This document shows positions 8,334 to 18,109 of a stretch of DNA of 47,933 bases, piece after piece. Every line of letters starts with the position of its first letter. Positions within the stretch are counted from its first letter, which is position 1. Source of the DNA: Burkholderiales bacterium (GTDB taxonomy: Bacteria; Pseudomonadota; Gammaproteobacteria; Burkholderiales; WYBJ01); assembly GCA_020848435.1 (NCBI GenBank), contig JADLAC010000006.1, positions 1-47,933 of the forward strand, written 5' to 3'. A program made the position numbers and the translations under genes. Under the pieces are notes generated by a model. That model was given only the letters and a program-made list of their open reading frames with translations. It did not search any database and was not told the origin of the DNA.

Positions 8334-9287
8334 TCATGCGGGCAGAAGGTCGCGCGCCTCGGCGTGGCGGCGGATGCGTGCTTGCAGAATGCGGCGGAAG
8401 TGCGCCGGGTCCTTGGCGAAGGTGAGCTCGCCCGGCCGCGGGCAGTGCAGATCGAACAGCCGCGAGACCCAGAAGCGCAATGCCCCGGCGCGCAGCAGGC
8501 TCGGCCAGGCGGCGCGTTCTGCGGCTTGCAGCGGGCGCACCGACGCGTAGGCGGCGAGCAAGGCGCGGGCGCGCTGCGGATCGATTCCGCCGCCGGCGTC
8601 GATGCACCAGTCGTTCACCGTGATGGCGAGGTCGAAACAGAACGCCTCGGTGCAAGCGAAGTAGAAGTCGATCACACCGCCGATCGACGCGGCGTCGAAC
8701 AGCACGTTGTCGCGGAACAGGTCGGCGTGGATGGCGCCGCGGGGCAAGCCCTCGGTGCGCAGTGCCGATTGAAACTCGAGCTCCGCGTCGAGCAAGCGCG
8801 TTTCGGCCGGCGGCATGCGCGAGCGCAGCTCGAGCGCCGCGCCCTGCCACCAGGCGAGCCCGCGTGGATTCGGCATCGTCGCCGGGTAATCGCTGCCCGC
8901 CTGATGCATGCGCGCGAGCATCGCGCCCACCTGCGCACAGTGGCTGCTCTCGGGGCTTGCCACGTCCTGCCCGCTCAGGCGGCTGACCAGCGTCGCCGGC
9001 TTGCCGCACAGCGTACCGAGCGCTCCACCGCTGCGATCCGGGATCGGCCGCGGACAGGGAATGCCGCGCGCCGACAGGTGCGTCATCAAGCCGAGATAGA
9101 ACGGCAATTCCTCGGGGCGCAGCTTTTCGAACAGGGTGAGGACGAAGCGGCCGCGGCTCGTGGTCACGAAATAATTGGTGTTTTCGATGCCGGCGGCGAT
9201 GCCCTGATAGTCCTCGAGCTCGCCGACATCGAAGTCCTGGAGCCAGGCACGCAGCCGCCCCCGGCTCACCGTCGTATACACCGACAT
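8334..9287 (-). CDS. thrB: homoserine kinase
   Basis: This enzyme phosphorylates L-homoserine to O-phosphohomoserine in threonine synthesis. It is the aminoglycoside-phosphotransferase-fold type used by beta- and gammaproteobacteria, not the GHMP type. At 317 residues it is full length. The opening is MSVYTTVSRGRLRAWL, the nucleotide-loop region is GIAAGIENTNYFV, the catalytic loop is IHADLFRDNVLF and the metal-binding segment is GVIDFYFA. It lies 37 bp after the DUF2782 gene on the same strand, the usual gene pair. Confidence 0.95.
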   Translation of the reverse strand: MSVYTTVSRGRLRAWLQDFDVGELEDYQGIAAGIENTNYFVTTSRGRFVLTLFEKLRPEELPFYLGLMTHLSARGIPCPRPIPDRSGGALGTLCGKPATLVSRLSGQDVASPESSHCAQVGAMLARMHQAGSDYPATMPNPRGLAWWQGAALELRSRMPPAETRLLDAELEFQSALRTEGLPRGAIHADLFRDNVLFDAASIGGVIDFYFACTEAFCFDLAITVNDWCIDAGGGIDPQRARALLAAYASVRPLQAAERAAWPSLLRAGALRFWVSRLFDLHCPRPGELTFAKDPAHFRRILQARIRRHAEARDLLPA

Positions 9288-9324
9288 TCGATTCGCCCGG
9301 AAAAACGGGGCGCCCGCGATCGAG

Positions 9325-9666
9325 CTAGAAGGAACGGATCACCCACATCGGCACGCGGGTGCCGGAATCGAAGCTGTCCTGGCGGCTGAAAGTGCCGTCG
9401 CCGCGATGGTCGATGAGGAAGTAGGGCACGCCGTGCGGGGGGATCACTCTCATCATGTACAGCCGCCCGCCGATGCGGTACTCCTCGACGGTGTCGATGC
9501 CGCGCTTGATGATGGTGACCTGCGGTTCGAGCGCGGGGTCGAGTTCCATTCCTGGCGGCGGCGCCGGCGGCTCGGGTATCGGCTGGAGATTCGGCGGCCG
9601 GGCCGGGGTTTGCGCCCACGATGCGCAGGCGAGGGACAAGACCACGGCGAGCAGTATCTTACGCAT
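9325..9666 (-). CDS. DUF2782 secreted protein
   Basis: This 113-residue protein has a signal peptide (about residues 1-19, cut after ASWAQ), a proline-rich linker, then the DUF2782 core (PQVTIIKRGIDTVEEYRIGGRLYM...). The family is small, periplasmic or inner-membrane, of unknown function, and is found mostly next to thrB and polA in proteobacteria, as here. Confidence 0.85.
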   Translation of the reverse strand: MRKILLAVVLSLACASWAQTPARPPNLQPIPEPPAPPPGMELDPALEPQVTIIKRGIDTVEEYRIGGRLYMMRVIPPHGVPYFLIDHRGDGTFSRQDSFDSGTRVPMWVIRSF

Positions 9667-9710
9667 GAGAACACCCGTTGGCGATGCGGCATTCTAGCGC
9701 GCCGCGCGGC

Positions 9711-10442
9711 TTACAGGTTGAGCTGCATCTCGCGCTCGCGGGCCGAAGGCTCGAAGCCGCGCGTCTGGTAATGATCGAAAATCGCATCCACCACCGCGTC
9801 GGGATCGTTGGCGATGCGGATCAGGTTCATGTCGTCCGCATCGATCATGCCCTGCGCCACCAGGGTATCGCGGAACCAGTCGATCAGCCCGCGCCAGAAG
9901 GGCTCGTGCACCAGGATGATGGGGATGTGGCGCGAGGTGCCGGTCTGCACCAGGGTCAAGGCTTCCGTCAGCTCGTCCAGCGTGCCGAAGCCACCCGGCA
10001 TCACCACGTAGGCGCTGGCGAACTTCACGAACATGACCTTGCGGGCGAAGAAGTGATGGAAGGTGTGGCTCACGTCCTGAAAGACGTTGCTCGCCTGCTC
10101 GTGCGGCAGCTCGATGTTGAGCCCGACGGCGAGCGAGCGGCCGAAATACGCGCCCTTGTTCGCGGCCTCCATGATACCGGGGCCGCCGCCGGAAATGACG
10201 CTGAAGCCTGCATCGGAGAGCTTGCGGGCGATGCTCTCGGCCAGCATGAAATACGCGCTGTCGGGCTTGGCGCGCGCGCTGCCGAACATGCTGACGGCCG
10301 GACTGATATGGCTCAGGCGCTCGGTCGCCTCGACGAATTCTGCCATAATCGCGAACACCCGCCAGGACTCGCGCGCCGACCAGGCGCGCTCGGCGACGTC
10401 GGGCCGAAGCGGCGGCGGCACTTTCTTGTTGTCCGTAGTCAT
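9711..10442 (-). CDS. LOG-family protein (TIGR00730, nucleoside 5'-monophosphate phosphoribohydrolase)
   Basis: This 243-residue Rossmann-like protein belongs to the lysine-decarboxylase-like/LOG family, whose characterised members hydrolyse (cytokinin) nucleoside monophosphates to base and ribose 5-phosphate. The signature PGGFGTLDE lies near residue 150, with the glycine-rich GGGPGIMEAANKGA upstream. It is the long-form branch, with an N-terminal extension of about 70 residues. The ATG at 10442 has AGGA upstream; an earlier in-frame start at 10493 is less likely. It is divergent from polA across 86 bp. Confidence 0.87.
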   Translation of the reverse strand: MTTDNKKVPPPLRPDVAERAWSARESWRVFAIMAEFVEATERLSHISPAVSMFGSARAKPDSAYFMLAESIARKLSDAGFSVISGGGPGIMEAANKGAYFGRSLAVGLNIELPHEQASNVFQDVSHTFHHFFARKVMFVKFASAYVVMPGGFGTLDELTEALTLVQTGTSRHIPIILVHEPFWRGLIDWFRDTLVAQGMIDADDMNLIRIANDPDAVVDAIFDHYQTRGFEPSAREREMQLNL

Positions 10443-10528
10443 ACGTTCGTTCCTCGCTCTCCAATGCACCTCGGGCAGGCTCGTTCCGATCATATAACGC
10501 CGGCGCGCCGGGCAGACGGGTCCGCGCC

Positions 10529-13270
10529 GTGACGGGTCAGACGAATGCGCAGCGTACGCTGCTCTTGATCGACGGCTCCTCGTACCTGTATCGGGCGTTC
10601 CATGCGCTGCCGGACCTGCGTACGCGCTCGGGCCAGCCGACCGGCGCCATTCGCGGCGTCATCAGCATGCTCCAGCGCCTGCGCAAGGATGTGCCGGCCG
10701 ACTATTTCGCCTGCGTGTTCGACGCCAAGGGCAAGACCTTTCGCGACGAGGTCTATCCGCAATACAAGGCGAACCGCGTCGCCATGCCCGACGATCTGGG
10801 CGCGCAGATCGAGCCCCTGCACGAGTGCGTGCGGGCGCTGGGCTGGCCGCTGCTCATGGTCGAGGGGGTCGAAGCCGACGACGTCATCGGCACGCTCGCC
10901 TGCGAGGCGCATCGCGCCGGCATACGCACCATCGTCTCCACCGGCGACAAGGACCTCGCGCAGTTGGTGAACGACCACGTCACCCTGGTCAATACCATGT
11001 CGAACGAGACCCTGGATGAGGCCGGCGTCGAGCAGAAGTTCGGCGTGCCGGCGAATCGCTTCCTCGACTACCTCACGCTGGTGGGCGACGCCATCGACAA
11101 CGTGCCCGGCGTGGACAAGGTCGGCCCCAAGACCGCCGTGAAGTGGCTGCAACAATACGGTACGCTGGAGACGGTGATCGCGCACGCCGCCGAGATCGGC
11201 GGGGTCGTCGGGGAGAACTTGCGCAAGGTGCTCGATTGGCTGCCGCAGGCGCGCGCGCTGCTCACGGTGAAGTGCGACGTGCCCTTGCCGGTGAGCGTCG
11301 AGCAACTGACATTCTGCGCGCCCGACCAGGCGACCCTGAACGCGCTGTTCGACCGGCTCGAGTTCAAGGCTTTGCGCCGCGAGCTGGGCGACGCGGGCAC
11401 GGCGCAAGGCGACACTGCCGCCGTGGCGGCGAGCGCCGCGGCGGCGAGTGCCGCGGCGCAGCCCGCGCCTGCGGTCGATACCGTGCTGAGCGCCGCCGGC
11501 CTGGAAGCATTGATCGTACGCCTGAATGCCGCCGAGCTGGTCTGTCTCGATACCGCCACGACCAGCTCGGATCCGATGCGCGCGCGCATCGTCGGCTTGG
11601 CGTTTGCCGCTGCGCCCGGCGCGTGCGCCTACATCCCGCTCGGGCATCGCTATCCCGGCGTACCCGATCAGCTCGCTGCCGCGGCCGTCCTCGCCGCGCT
11701 CAAGCCCTGGCTCGAGCGCGAGGACAAGCGCAAGCTCGCCCACGACGGCAAGTTCGCGCTGCACGTCTTCGCCAATCACGGCATCCGCTTGGCGGGGCTC
11801 GCCGAGGACACGCTGCTGCAATCGTACGTGCTCGAGAGCCACCGCACGCACGACCTGGACAATCTCGCCGAGCGCCACCTGGAGGCAAGAGCGAGCGCCT
11901 ACGAGTCACTGGTCGGCAAGGGCGCTTCGCGCATCGGCTTCGGCGACGTGGAGCTCGCCCGGGCGAGCGAGTACGCCGGCTGCCGTGCGGACCTGGCGCT
12001 GCGGGTGCACCGCCATCTCCAGCCGCGGATCGACGCCGATGCCAAGCTCAAGCGCATCTATCGCGACATCGAACTGCCCGTGAGCGCGGTGCTGTTCGCC
12101 ATGGAGCGCGCCGGCGTGCTGCTCGACAGCGCGCTGCTCGAGCGCCACGGCAGCGCACTGGGCGAGCGCATGGCGGCGCTCGAGCGCCAGGCCTACGCGC
12201 TCGCAGGCCATCCGTTCAATCTCAACTCGCCGAAGCAGATCTGCGAGATCCTGTTCGAGCGCCTCAAGCTGCCCGTGATCAAGAAGACGCCGAGCGGGTC
12301 ACCTTCCACCGACGAGGACGTCTTGCAGGCGCTCGCCTTGGACTACCCCCTGCCGAAGCTGCTGCTCGACTATCGTGCCATCGCGAAGCTCAAGTCGACC
12401 TATACCGATAAGCTGCCGCGCATGGTCCATCCCGGCACCGGCCGCGTGCACACCCATTACGCGCAAGCCGTGGCCGTGACCGGGCGGCTGTCGAGCAACG
12501 AGCCCAACCTGCAGAACATTCCGGTACGTACCGCCGAGGGCCGGCGCATCCGCGAGGCCTTCATCGCTCCGCCGGGCTGGAGCATCGTCTCGGCGGATTA
12601 CTCGCAAGTCGAGCTGCGCATCATGGCGCACCTGTCGCAAGATGCCGGGCTGCTGCAGGCGTTCGCACGCGGCGAGGACGTGCACCGCCACACGGCCTCG
12701 GAAGTGTTCGGCACACCGGTCGAGGCGGTCAGCAGCGAGCAGCGCCGCTACGCCAAGGTCATCAACTTCGGCCTGATCTACGGCATGTCCGCATTCGGCC
12801 TGGCGCAGCAGCTCGGCATCGAACGCTCGGCTGCGCAGAGCTACATGGAACGCTATTTCGCACGCTATCCCGGAGTCGCGGACTACATGGCGCGCACGCG
12901 CGAGCAGGCGCGCAGCCTCGGCTATGTCGAAACCGTTTTCGGCCGCCGCCTGTGGCTGCCCGAGATTCGCAGCGGCAACCCGGCGCGCCGCAGCGGCGCG
13001 GAGCGCGCTGCGATCAACGCCCCCATGCAAGGCACGGCCGCCGATCTGATCAAGCTCGCCATGGTGGCCGTGCAGCGCTGGTTGGCGGCCGAGGGCCTTG
13101 CCAGCCGTCCCATCATGCAGGTGCACGACGAGCTGGTGCTCGAAGTGCCCGACGCAGAGCTGCCGCGGCTGCGCGCGGAGCTGCCCGGATTGATGTCCGG
13201 GGTAGCGCAGTTGTCGGTGCCTCTACTGGTCGAAGTGGGCGCGGGTCCCAACTGGGAGCGCGCGCATTGA
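10529..13270 (+). CDS. polA: DNA polymerase I with degenerate proofreading site
   Basis: This is a full-length (913 residue) Pol I for Okazaki-fragment processing and repair. The 5'-3' exonuclease domain (about 1-290) looks intact (VEGVEADDVIG, STGDKDLAQL, GDAIDNVPGV). An alanine-rich linker spans about 294-318. The 3'-5' exonuclease domain (about 325-520) keeps only one of four metal-binding acids: D341 is present, but A343, A410 and R486 occupy the positions of E. coli E357, D424 and D501. The polymerase domain is intact (VSADYSQVELRIM, RRYAKVINFGLIYG, QVHDELVLEV). The start is GTG. Proofreading is therefore probably absent. Confidence 0.97.
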   Translation: MTGQTNAQRTLLLIDGSSYLYRAFHALPDLRTRSGQPTGAIRGVISMLQRLRKDVPADYFACVFDAKGKTFRDEVYPQYKANRVAMPDDLGAQIEPLHECVRALGWPLLMVEGVEADDVIGTLACEAHRAGIRTIVSTGDKDLAQLVNDHVTLVNTMSNETLDEAGVEQKFGVPANRFLDYLTLVGDAIDNVPGVDKVGPKTAVKWLQQYGTLETVIAHAAEIGGVVGENLRKVLDWLPQARALLTVKCDVPLPVSVEQLTFCAPDQATLNALFDRLEFKALRRELGDAGTAQGDTAAVAASAAAASAAAQPAPAVDTVLSAAGLEALIVRLNAAELVCLDTATTSSDPMRARIVGLAFAAAPGACAYIPLGHRYPGVPDQLAAAAVLAALKPWLEREDKRKLAHDGKFALHVFANHGIRLAGLAEDTLLQSYVLESHRTHDLDNLAERHLEARASAYESLVGKGASRIGFGDVELARASEYAGCRADLALRVHRHLQPRIDADAKLKRIYRDIELPVSAVLFAMERAGVLLDSALLERHGSALGERMAALERQAYALAGHPFNLNSPKQICEILFERLKLPVIKKTPSGSPSTDEDVLQALALDYPLPKLLLDYRAIAKLKSTYTDKLPRMVHPGTGRVHTHYAQAVAVTGRLSSNEPNLQNIPVRTAEGRRIREAFIAPPGWSIVSADYSQVELRIMAHLSQDAGLLQAFARGEDVHRHTASEVFGTPVEAVSSEQRRYAKVINFGLIYGMSAFGLAQQLGIERSAAQSYMERYFARYPGVADYMARTREQARSLGYVETVFGRRLWLPEIRSGNPARRSGAERAAINAPMQGTAADLIKLAMVAVQRWLAAEGLASRPIMQVHDELVLEVPDAELPRLRAELPGLMSGVAQLSVPLLVEVGAGPNWERAH

Positions 13271-13320
13271 GGCCGCCGCGCGGCTAGAGCGTCGCGCCGC
13301 AGAAGCGCAGCGCCGCATCT

Positions 13321-14586
13321 ATGAAGCGATTGCTCGGCTGGAGCTTCCTTCTTGGCGCCGTCGGCTTGCCGATCGCGCTGCTCGGCCTCGTCGCGCTGGC
13401 GCTGGAAGAGCGAGCGGTTGTAGGACGCACGCTTACGCCCACCCCCGAGCAGGTCGAACGCGCCAAGCGGCTTCTTGGCGCGCACGATGTGCGCAAGGCA
13501 CCGTCGGGTGTACTGCGAACGCTGACCGTATCCGGCGAGGACCTCGAGCTGGCTCTTAACGCGTTGCTCGCGCAGCAAGGCGGCGCGGCCAAGGTGGTGC
13601 TCGCGCCCGGCACGCTCATGCTCTGGCTGAGTTTCGAGGTGCCCGGTAATCCGTTCGGTTCGTTCGCGAACGTGGAAGCCGTCGCCCACCAGGCGCCGGG
13701 CCTGCCGCAATTCGAGCTTCTGCGGATCGGACGGGTGGCGGTGCCCGCGGTGCTCGCCGACTGGCTCCTCGCCCGGGCGCTCGAACGCCTGACCGCGACC
13801 CCGACTGCAAAAGCGGCAGCCGATGTGGTCGAAGGCGTGCGTATGGATGCGGGCTTCCTGCAAGTCGAGTATCGCTGGCGTGAGGATCTGACCGACAAGC
13901 TGCGCGGCGCGCTGGTGCCGGCGCCCGAGCAGGAGCGGCTGCGTGCCTACCAGGTTCGGCTCGCGGCGCTGACGGCCGATCCCGGATTGCCGCGGCAGCT
14001 TTCGCTTGTCACCCTGCTGCGGCCTCTGTTACAGCATGCGGCCGAGCGATCGCAGGCGCGCGCGGGCGATCCCGCCGGCGAGAACCGAGCGGCCCTGGTC
14101 GTGCTGGCGTTCTACGTCAATGGCCAGGGCATGCGGGCGATCGTGCCTGCCGCCCGCGACTGGCCGCGGGCGGTGCCGCGCAAGGTGACGCTGTCCGGGC
14201 GCGGCGATTTCGCCCAGCACTTCACGGTGTCCGCGGCGCTTGCGGCGACGGCGGGAACCCCGCTGTCGGACGCGATCGGGCTGTACAAGGAAGTCGAGGA
14301 TGCGCGCAGCGGCAGCGGCTTCAGCTTCACCGATATCGCTGCCGACCGTGCCGGCACGCTCTTTGGCGAGCACGCGACCCGCACGGCGGAGGCGGCGCGT
14401 GCCTTGCAGCGGCGCCTCGGCGACGGCGTGGTCGAGGCGGATTTCATGCCGCGCACCGCGGAGCTGCCCGAAATGCTGAAAGAAGCGGAGTTCAAGCGCC
14501 GCTTCGGCGGCGTCGGCGAACCGCCCTACCGCGACGTCATGCGAGAGATCGAGCGGCGGCTGGGGACGCTCGCGCTGTATCGCTGA
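13321..14586 (+). CDS. conserved hypothetical membrane-anchored protein
   Basis: I do not recognise a named family for this 421-residue protein. An N-terminal hydrophobic segment (residues 4-28) after MKRLLGW suggests a signal anchor with the rest in the periplasm. The remainder is soluble, alanine- and leucine-rich, with no cysteine cluster or catalytic motif that I can identify. Strong third-position GC and its length support a real gene. It starts 50 bp after polA and may be co-transcribed with it. Confidence 0.75.
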   Translation: MKRLLGWSFLLGAVGLPIALLGLVALALEERAVVGRTLTPTPEQVERAKRLLGAHDVRKAPSGVLRTLTVSGEDLELALNALLAQQGGAAKVVLAPGTLMLWLSFEVPGNPFGSFANVEAVAHQAPGLPQFELLRIGRVAVPAVLADWLLARALERLTATPTAKAAADVVEGVRMDAGFLQVEYRWREDLTDKLRGALVPAPEQERLRAYQVRLAALTADPGLPRQLSLVTLLRPLLQHAAERSQARAGDPAGENRAALVVLAFYVNGQGMRAIVPAARDWPRAVPRKVTLSGRGDFAQHFTVSAALAATAGTPLSDAIGLYKEVEDARSGSGFSFTDIAADRAGTLFGEHATRTAEAARALQRRLGDGVVEADFMPRTAELPEMLKEAEFKRRFGGVGEPPYRDVMREIERRLGTLALYR

Positions 14587-14615
14587 GGCGCCGCGGACGC
14601 GCCACGCATGAGCGC

Positions 14616-17171
14616 TTACCTCGATGCCGAATGCAGCGTCGCCAGCAGTTCCTCCAGCGCCGTGGGCTCGATCGGCTTGACCATGTGCGCGTCGAACCCG
14701 GCCGCGCGTGACTTGCGCTTGTCTTCGTCCTGGCCGTCGCCGGTGAGCGCCACCAGCGTCACGCGCTTGCCCCAGGGCTGCTCGCGAATGTGCCGGGCGG
14801 TGTCGTAGCCGTTGAGCTTGGGCATCCTGATGTCGAGCAGGATGACATCGGGCCGGAACGACGCGGCCACATCGAGCGCCTGCAACCCGTCGTGTGCCGC
14901 CGCGGTGTCGTCGCCCATGAGCCCGAAAATCATCGCCAGGCTTGCAGCCGCGTCCCGATTGTCGTCCACGATCAGGATACGGCGGCGCACCTTCGCCGGC
15001 TGGGGCTCGCGGGCGCGATCCTCGCGATCGGGACCGGCCGGCGACGCCACCACGGGAAGTCTGACCACGAACTCGCTTCCCATACCGTGGCCGTCGCTTT
15101 TCGCCTCGATGCCGCCGCCATGCATCTCCACGAGCCGCTTCACGATGGCGAGCCCGATGCCCAGTCCGCCTCGCGATTTCTCCAACGAACCGTCGACCTG
15201 GGTGAAGGCGTCGAAGACCCTGTGCAGCATTTGCGGCGGGATTCCCACCCCGTTGTCCTTTACCGTCACGATCGCGTCGCCGCCGCGGCACTCCACGCCC
15301 ATGCGGATGCGCCCGCCGTGTTCCGTATACCGGGCGGCGTTGTTGAGCAGATTGGCGAAGACCTGGGCGAGACGAGTCCCGTCTGCGTGCACGTGGACGG
15401 GATCGGGCGGCACGCTGATCGAGAAATCGTGGCCCGCCGCGTCGATGAGCGGACGGCTCGTTTCCACGGCGTTGTGCACGACTTCCGCCAGCGGCAAGCA
15501 CTCCTTCCTCAGCGTTACGACGTCCCGGCTGATGCGACTCAGATCCAAAAGGTCGTTGACCAGGTGCACCATCTGGCCGAGCTGCCGCTCCATCATCGAG
15601 CGCGCTTGCTCGATCGCCGCGCGGTCGTTCTTCGCCAGGCTCAAGACATGCAACCCGTTGCGCAGCGGGGCGAGCGGATTGCGCAGCTCGTGCGCGAGGG
15701 TGGCGAGGAACTCGTCCTTGCGCCGGTCGGCCTCCACCAGTTGCGCCTCCGCCTGCTTGCGGTCATGAATGTCGGTCGAGGAACCGTACCACTCGATGAT
15801 CCTGCCCTCGGTATCGCGGATCGGCGTCGCCCGTGTCAGGAACCAGCGGTATTGCCCGTCGTGGCGGCGGTTGCGGACCTCGATCTCGTAATCCGTCCCC
15901 AGCCTCAGCGCCCGCGACCACGCCCGCACGCAGCGCTGGTAATCCTCGGGGTGCAATACCAGCCGCGGCCAGTCCCGGCTGCTGTGCAGCGGGTCGATCC
16001 CCGTGTAGTCGAGCCAGCGCTGGTTGTGGAAGGTGATCGCGCCGGCGGGATCGGCCGTCCAGATGATGGCCGGGGTGGTGTTGGCCATCGAGCGGAAGCG
16101 CTCTTCGCTTGCGCGCAGCGCCGCCTCGGCCCGCTTCTGCTCGGTGATGTCTTCGAGCACGCCGATCGAGCGCCGCGGCGCGCCGTTGGTATCCCGAAAC
16201 AAGGTGCAGTTGACGCGGACCCAAACGACACTGCGATCTTTTCGGATGAATCGCTTCTCGCCGGAGTACTGATCGGTTTCACCGCGAAAAAAAGCAGCCA
16301 CCCGCGGCGCATCCCAAACGGCGTCTTCGGCGTGCACGAGGTCGCCAGGAGTCATCCGCAGCAGCTCCTCTCGATCCCAGCCGACGATCCTGCAGTAGGC
16401 GTCGTTGACCAGCGCGAATTTCCCGGTGGTCGCGTCGACTTCCATCTTGCCGACGTTCGACAGGTCGAAGGAGGTGCGATAACGCTCGGCCAGCGTGCGC
16501 AAGCGTTGCTCGCTTTCACGCAGGGCTTCATCGGCTTGCGCGCGCTCGATGAGATCCGCCGCGTGCCGCGCCAGCACATCGAACATGCGGAAATCGCGTT
16601 CGCTCGGCTGGTGCGGGCGGTTCCAGTGCGTCGAGATCATGCCGATCAGTACACCGGCGCGCGAGATGAGAGGCGTGGTCTGCGCCGAGCGCATGCCCAT
16701 GTCGAGACAGCTGGCCAGATCATCGCCCTGGATGAACCCGCAGCGCTCGACATCGACGACGTGGCAGCGCGTGCGGGTACGGAACGCTTCGCCGCAGGTC
16801 GAGCCGCTGTGCAGCGCCACCCATTTCCAGTACTTGACGCCGTCGGGGTTGAAGCCGCGCTGGGCGAGCAGCAGCAGCTCGCCGTGCTCACCACGCTCGG
16901 GAAAGAACAACTGCATGCTGGCATAGTCGGAGTGCATGATTTCCACGGCCGCATCCATCAGGCGTTCGTAGAATTCCTGCGGTTCGCCGGGCGCGGCCAT
17001 GGCGATGGCAAGCCGGTGCAGGAGCTGCGTGTCGGCGAGGGATTGGCGCAGGTCTGCTGCGCTGGGTTCCAGCGCTTGCTCGTTCAGCAGCAACGGCGCG
17101 CGTGCAGCGACGGGAAACTCGTGGCTCGCGCTGGCAGCATCGGAGCCTGGTTGTGGGCGGGGGTCGTTCAT
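14616..17171 (-). CDS. hybrid sensor histidine kinase/response regulator (GAF-PAS-PAS-HK-REC)
   Basis: This is an 851-residue signalling protein with no membrane segment, so it is a cytoplasmic sensor. In order it has a GAF domain (about 45-210), two PAS/PAC units (about 220-345 and 350-480, the second with IIWTADPAGAITFHN), a HisKA domain with the phospho-acceptor in FLATLAHELRNPLAPLR (about 500), a HATPase domain (N-box NLLNNAARYTEHG, then DNGVGIPPQ and GLGIGLAIVKRL), and a receiver domain (about 728-850; DVILLDIRMPKLNG and a KP near the end). No partner regulator is adjacent, so it is an orphan. Confidence 0.93.
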   Translation of the reverse strand: MNDPRPQPGSDAASASHEFPVAARAPLLLNEQALEPSAADLRQSLADTQLLHRLAIAMAAPGEPQEFYERLMDAAVEIMHSDYASMQLFFPERGEHGELLLLAQRGFNPDGVKYWKWVALHSGSTCGEAFRTRTRCHVVDVERCGFIQGDDLASCLDMGMRSAQTTPLISRAGVLIGMISTHWNRPHQPSERDFRMFDVLARHAADLIERAQADEALRESEQRLRTLAERYRTSFDLSNVGKMEVDATTGKFALVNDAYCRIVGWDREELLRMTPGDLVHAEDAVWDAPRVAAFFRGETDQYSGEKRFIRKDRSVVWVRVNCTLFRDTNGAPRRSIGVLEDITEQKRAEAALRASEERFRSMANTTPAIIWTADPAGAITFHNQRWLDYTGIDPLHSSRDWPRLVLHPEDYQRCVRAWSRALRLGTDYEIEVRNRRHDGQYRWFLTRATPIRDTEGRIIEWYGSSTDIHDRKQAEAQLVEADRRKDEFLATLAHELRNPLAPLRNGLHVLSLAKNDRAAIEQARSMMERQLGQMVHLVNDLLDLSRISRDVVTLRKECLPLAEVVHNAVETSRPLIDAAGHDFSISVPPDPVHVHADGTRLAQVFANLLNNAARYTEHGGRIRMGVECRGGDAIVTVKDNGVGIPPQMLHRVFDAFTQVDGSLEKSRGGLGIGLAIVKRLVEMHGGGIEAKSDGHGMGSEFVVRLPVVASPAGPDREDRAREPQPAKVRRRILIVDDNRDAAASLAMIFGLMGDDTAAAHDGLQALDVAASFRPDVILLDIRMPKLNGYDTARHIREQPWGKRVTLVALTGDGQDEDKRKSRAAGFDAHMVKPIEPTALEELLATLHSASR

Positions 17172-17424
17172 GTTCGTCCTCCGTGACCGTGGCCTGCTCC
17201 GTCACTTGCGGGGCCGCTGCGCCAACTGCGCGACAAGCTTCTCTACCCGCTGCATGCACCAGGATGAGACCGTTCCCCGGCCCGTCCGGTGCCCATAAAG
17301 CGCCGGCGAAGCGGCCGGCCGCAAACTTCATGCATGAGAACGAGCGCGTGCTAGCGCTCGCCCTGGCGCGCTGATGCTTACACCGAGCGCGCGCCGCCGT
17401 GCGCGCTGCGGCGTCCTGCGCGCG

Positions 17425-18108
17425 CTACTTCAGCAGCTCGAAGACCTTGCGCGCCGCGCCGGTGGCCGCGCCCACCGGATCCTTGCGAATCGCGCGTTCC
17501 TGCTCGCCGATCACGAGATAGAGACCATCGAGCGCCTTGCGCGTCACGTAGTTCTCGATGCGCTCGTCCTTGCCCACCAGGCCGAGCTGCGCGCCGCGTT
17601 CCACCAGGCTGTTGTACTGCGCGGCCAGCCCGACCTTCTGGGTCCAGGTCGTGACGATGGGCAGAAAGCGTCGCGCCAGCTCGGCGGAAGTCGCACGGCG
17701 GAAATACTCGGTGGCCGCCGTATCGCCGCCGCTCAGAATGCCCTTCGCATCTTGCAGCGTCATTTTCTTCACCGCATCGACCAACAGGACGCGCGCTTCG
17801 GGCACGGCGGATTCCGCCGCGCGATTCATCGCCACCACCAGCTCGTCGGCCTGGCGTTTCATCCCGATCAGGCGCAGCCCGCTTTCGATCTGGCGCAGGC
17901 CATCCGGAAGCGGGATCTTGACCTTGGCATTGCTGAGGAAGCCGTCCTGGCGCCCGAGCAATTCCACCGCCTTGCCCGCGCCCTGCATCAGCGCATCGCG
18001 CATGCCCGCGGCGGCGTCCTGATTGCTCAAGCTCGACAGGTCCAGCGCGCGCGCCGGGGTCGTGCTCAAGATGACAGCCAGTGCCAAAAAGCCGAGAATG
18101 GATTTCAT
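17425..18108 (-). CDS. DUF4197 secreted protein
   Basis: This 227-residue protein has a signal peptide (MKSILGFLALAVILSTTPARA) followed by the DUF4197 domain, alpha-helical and of unknown function, common in proteobacterial periplasms. The family opening LSNQDAAAGMRDALMQGA and the end GAARKVFELLK are typical. The start at 18108 gives a clean signal peptide; the earlier start at 18141 does not. Its ATG is separated by one base from the divergent TlpA-like start. Confidence 0.87.
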   Translation of the reverse strand: MKSILGFLALAVILSTTPARALDLSSLSNQDAAAGMRDALMQGAGKAVELLGRQDGFLSNAKVKIPLPDGLRQIESGLRLIGMKRQADELVVAMNRAAESAVPEARVLLVDAVKKMTLQDAKGILSGGDTAATEYFRRATSAELARRFLPIVTTWTQKVGLAAQYNSLVERGAQLGLVGKDERIENYVTRKALDGLYLVIGEQERAIRKDPVGAATGAARKVFELLK

Positions 18109-18109
18109 T

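Noticed and set aside
14790..17186. 798-codon open frame on the plus strand
   Set aside because: It is antisense to the hybrid sensor kinase, whose GAF, PAS, kinase and receiver motifs are unambiguous.
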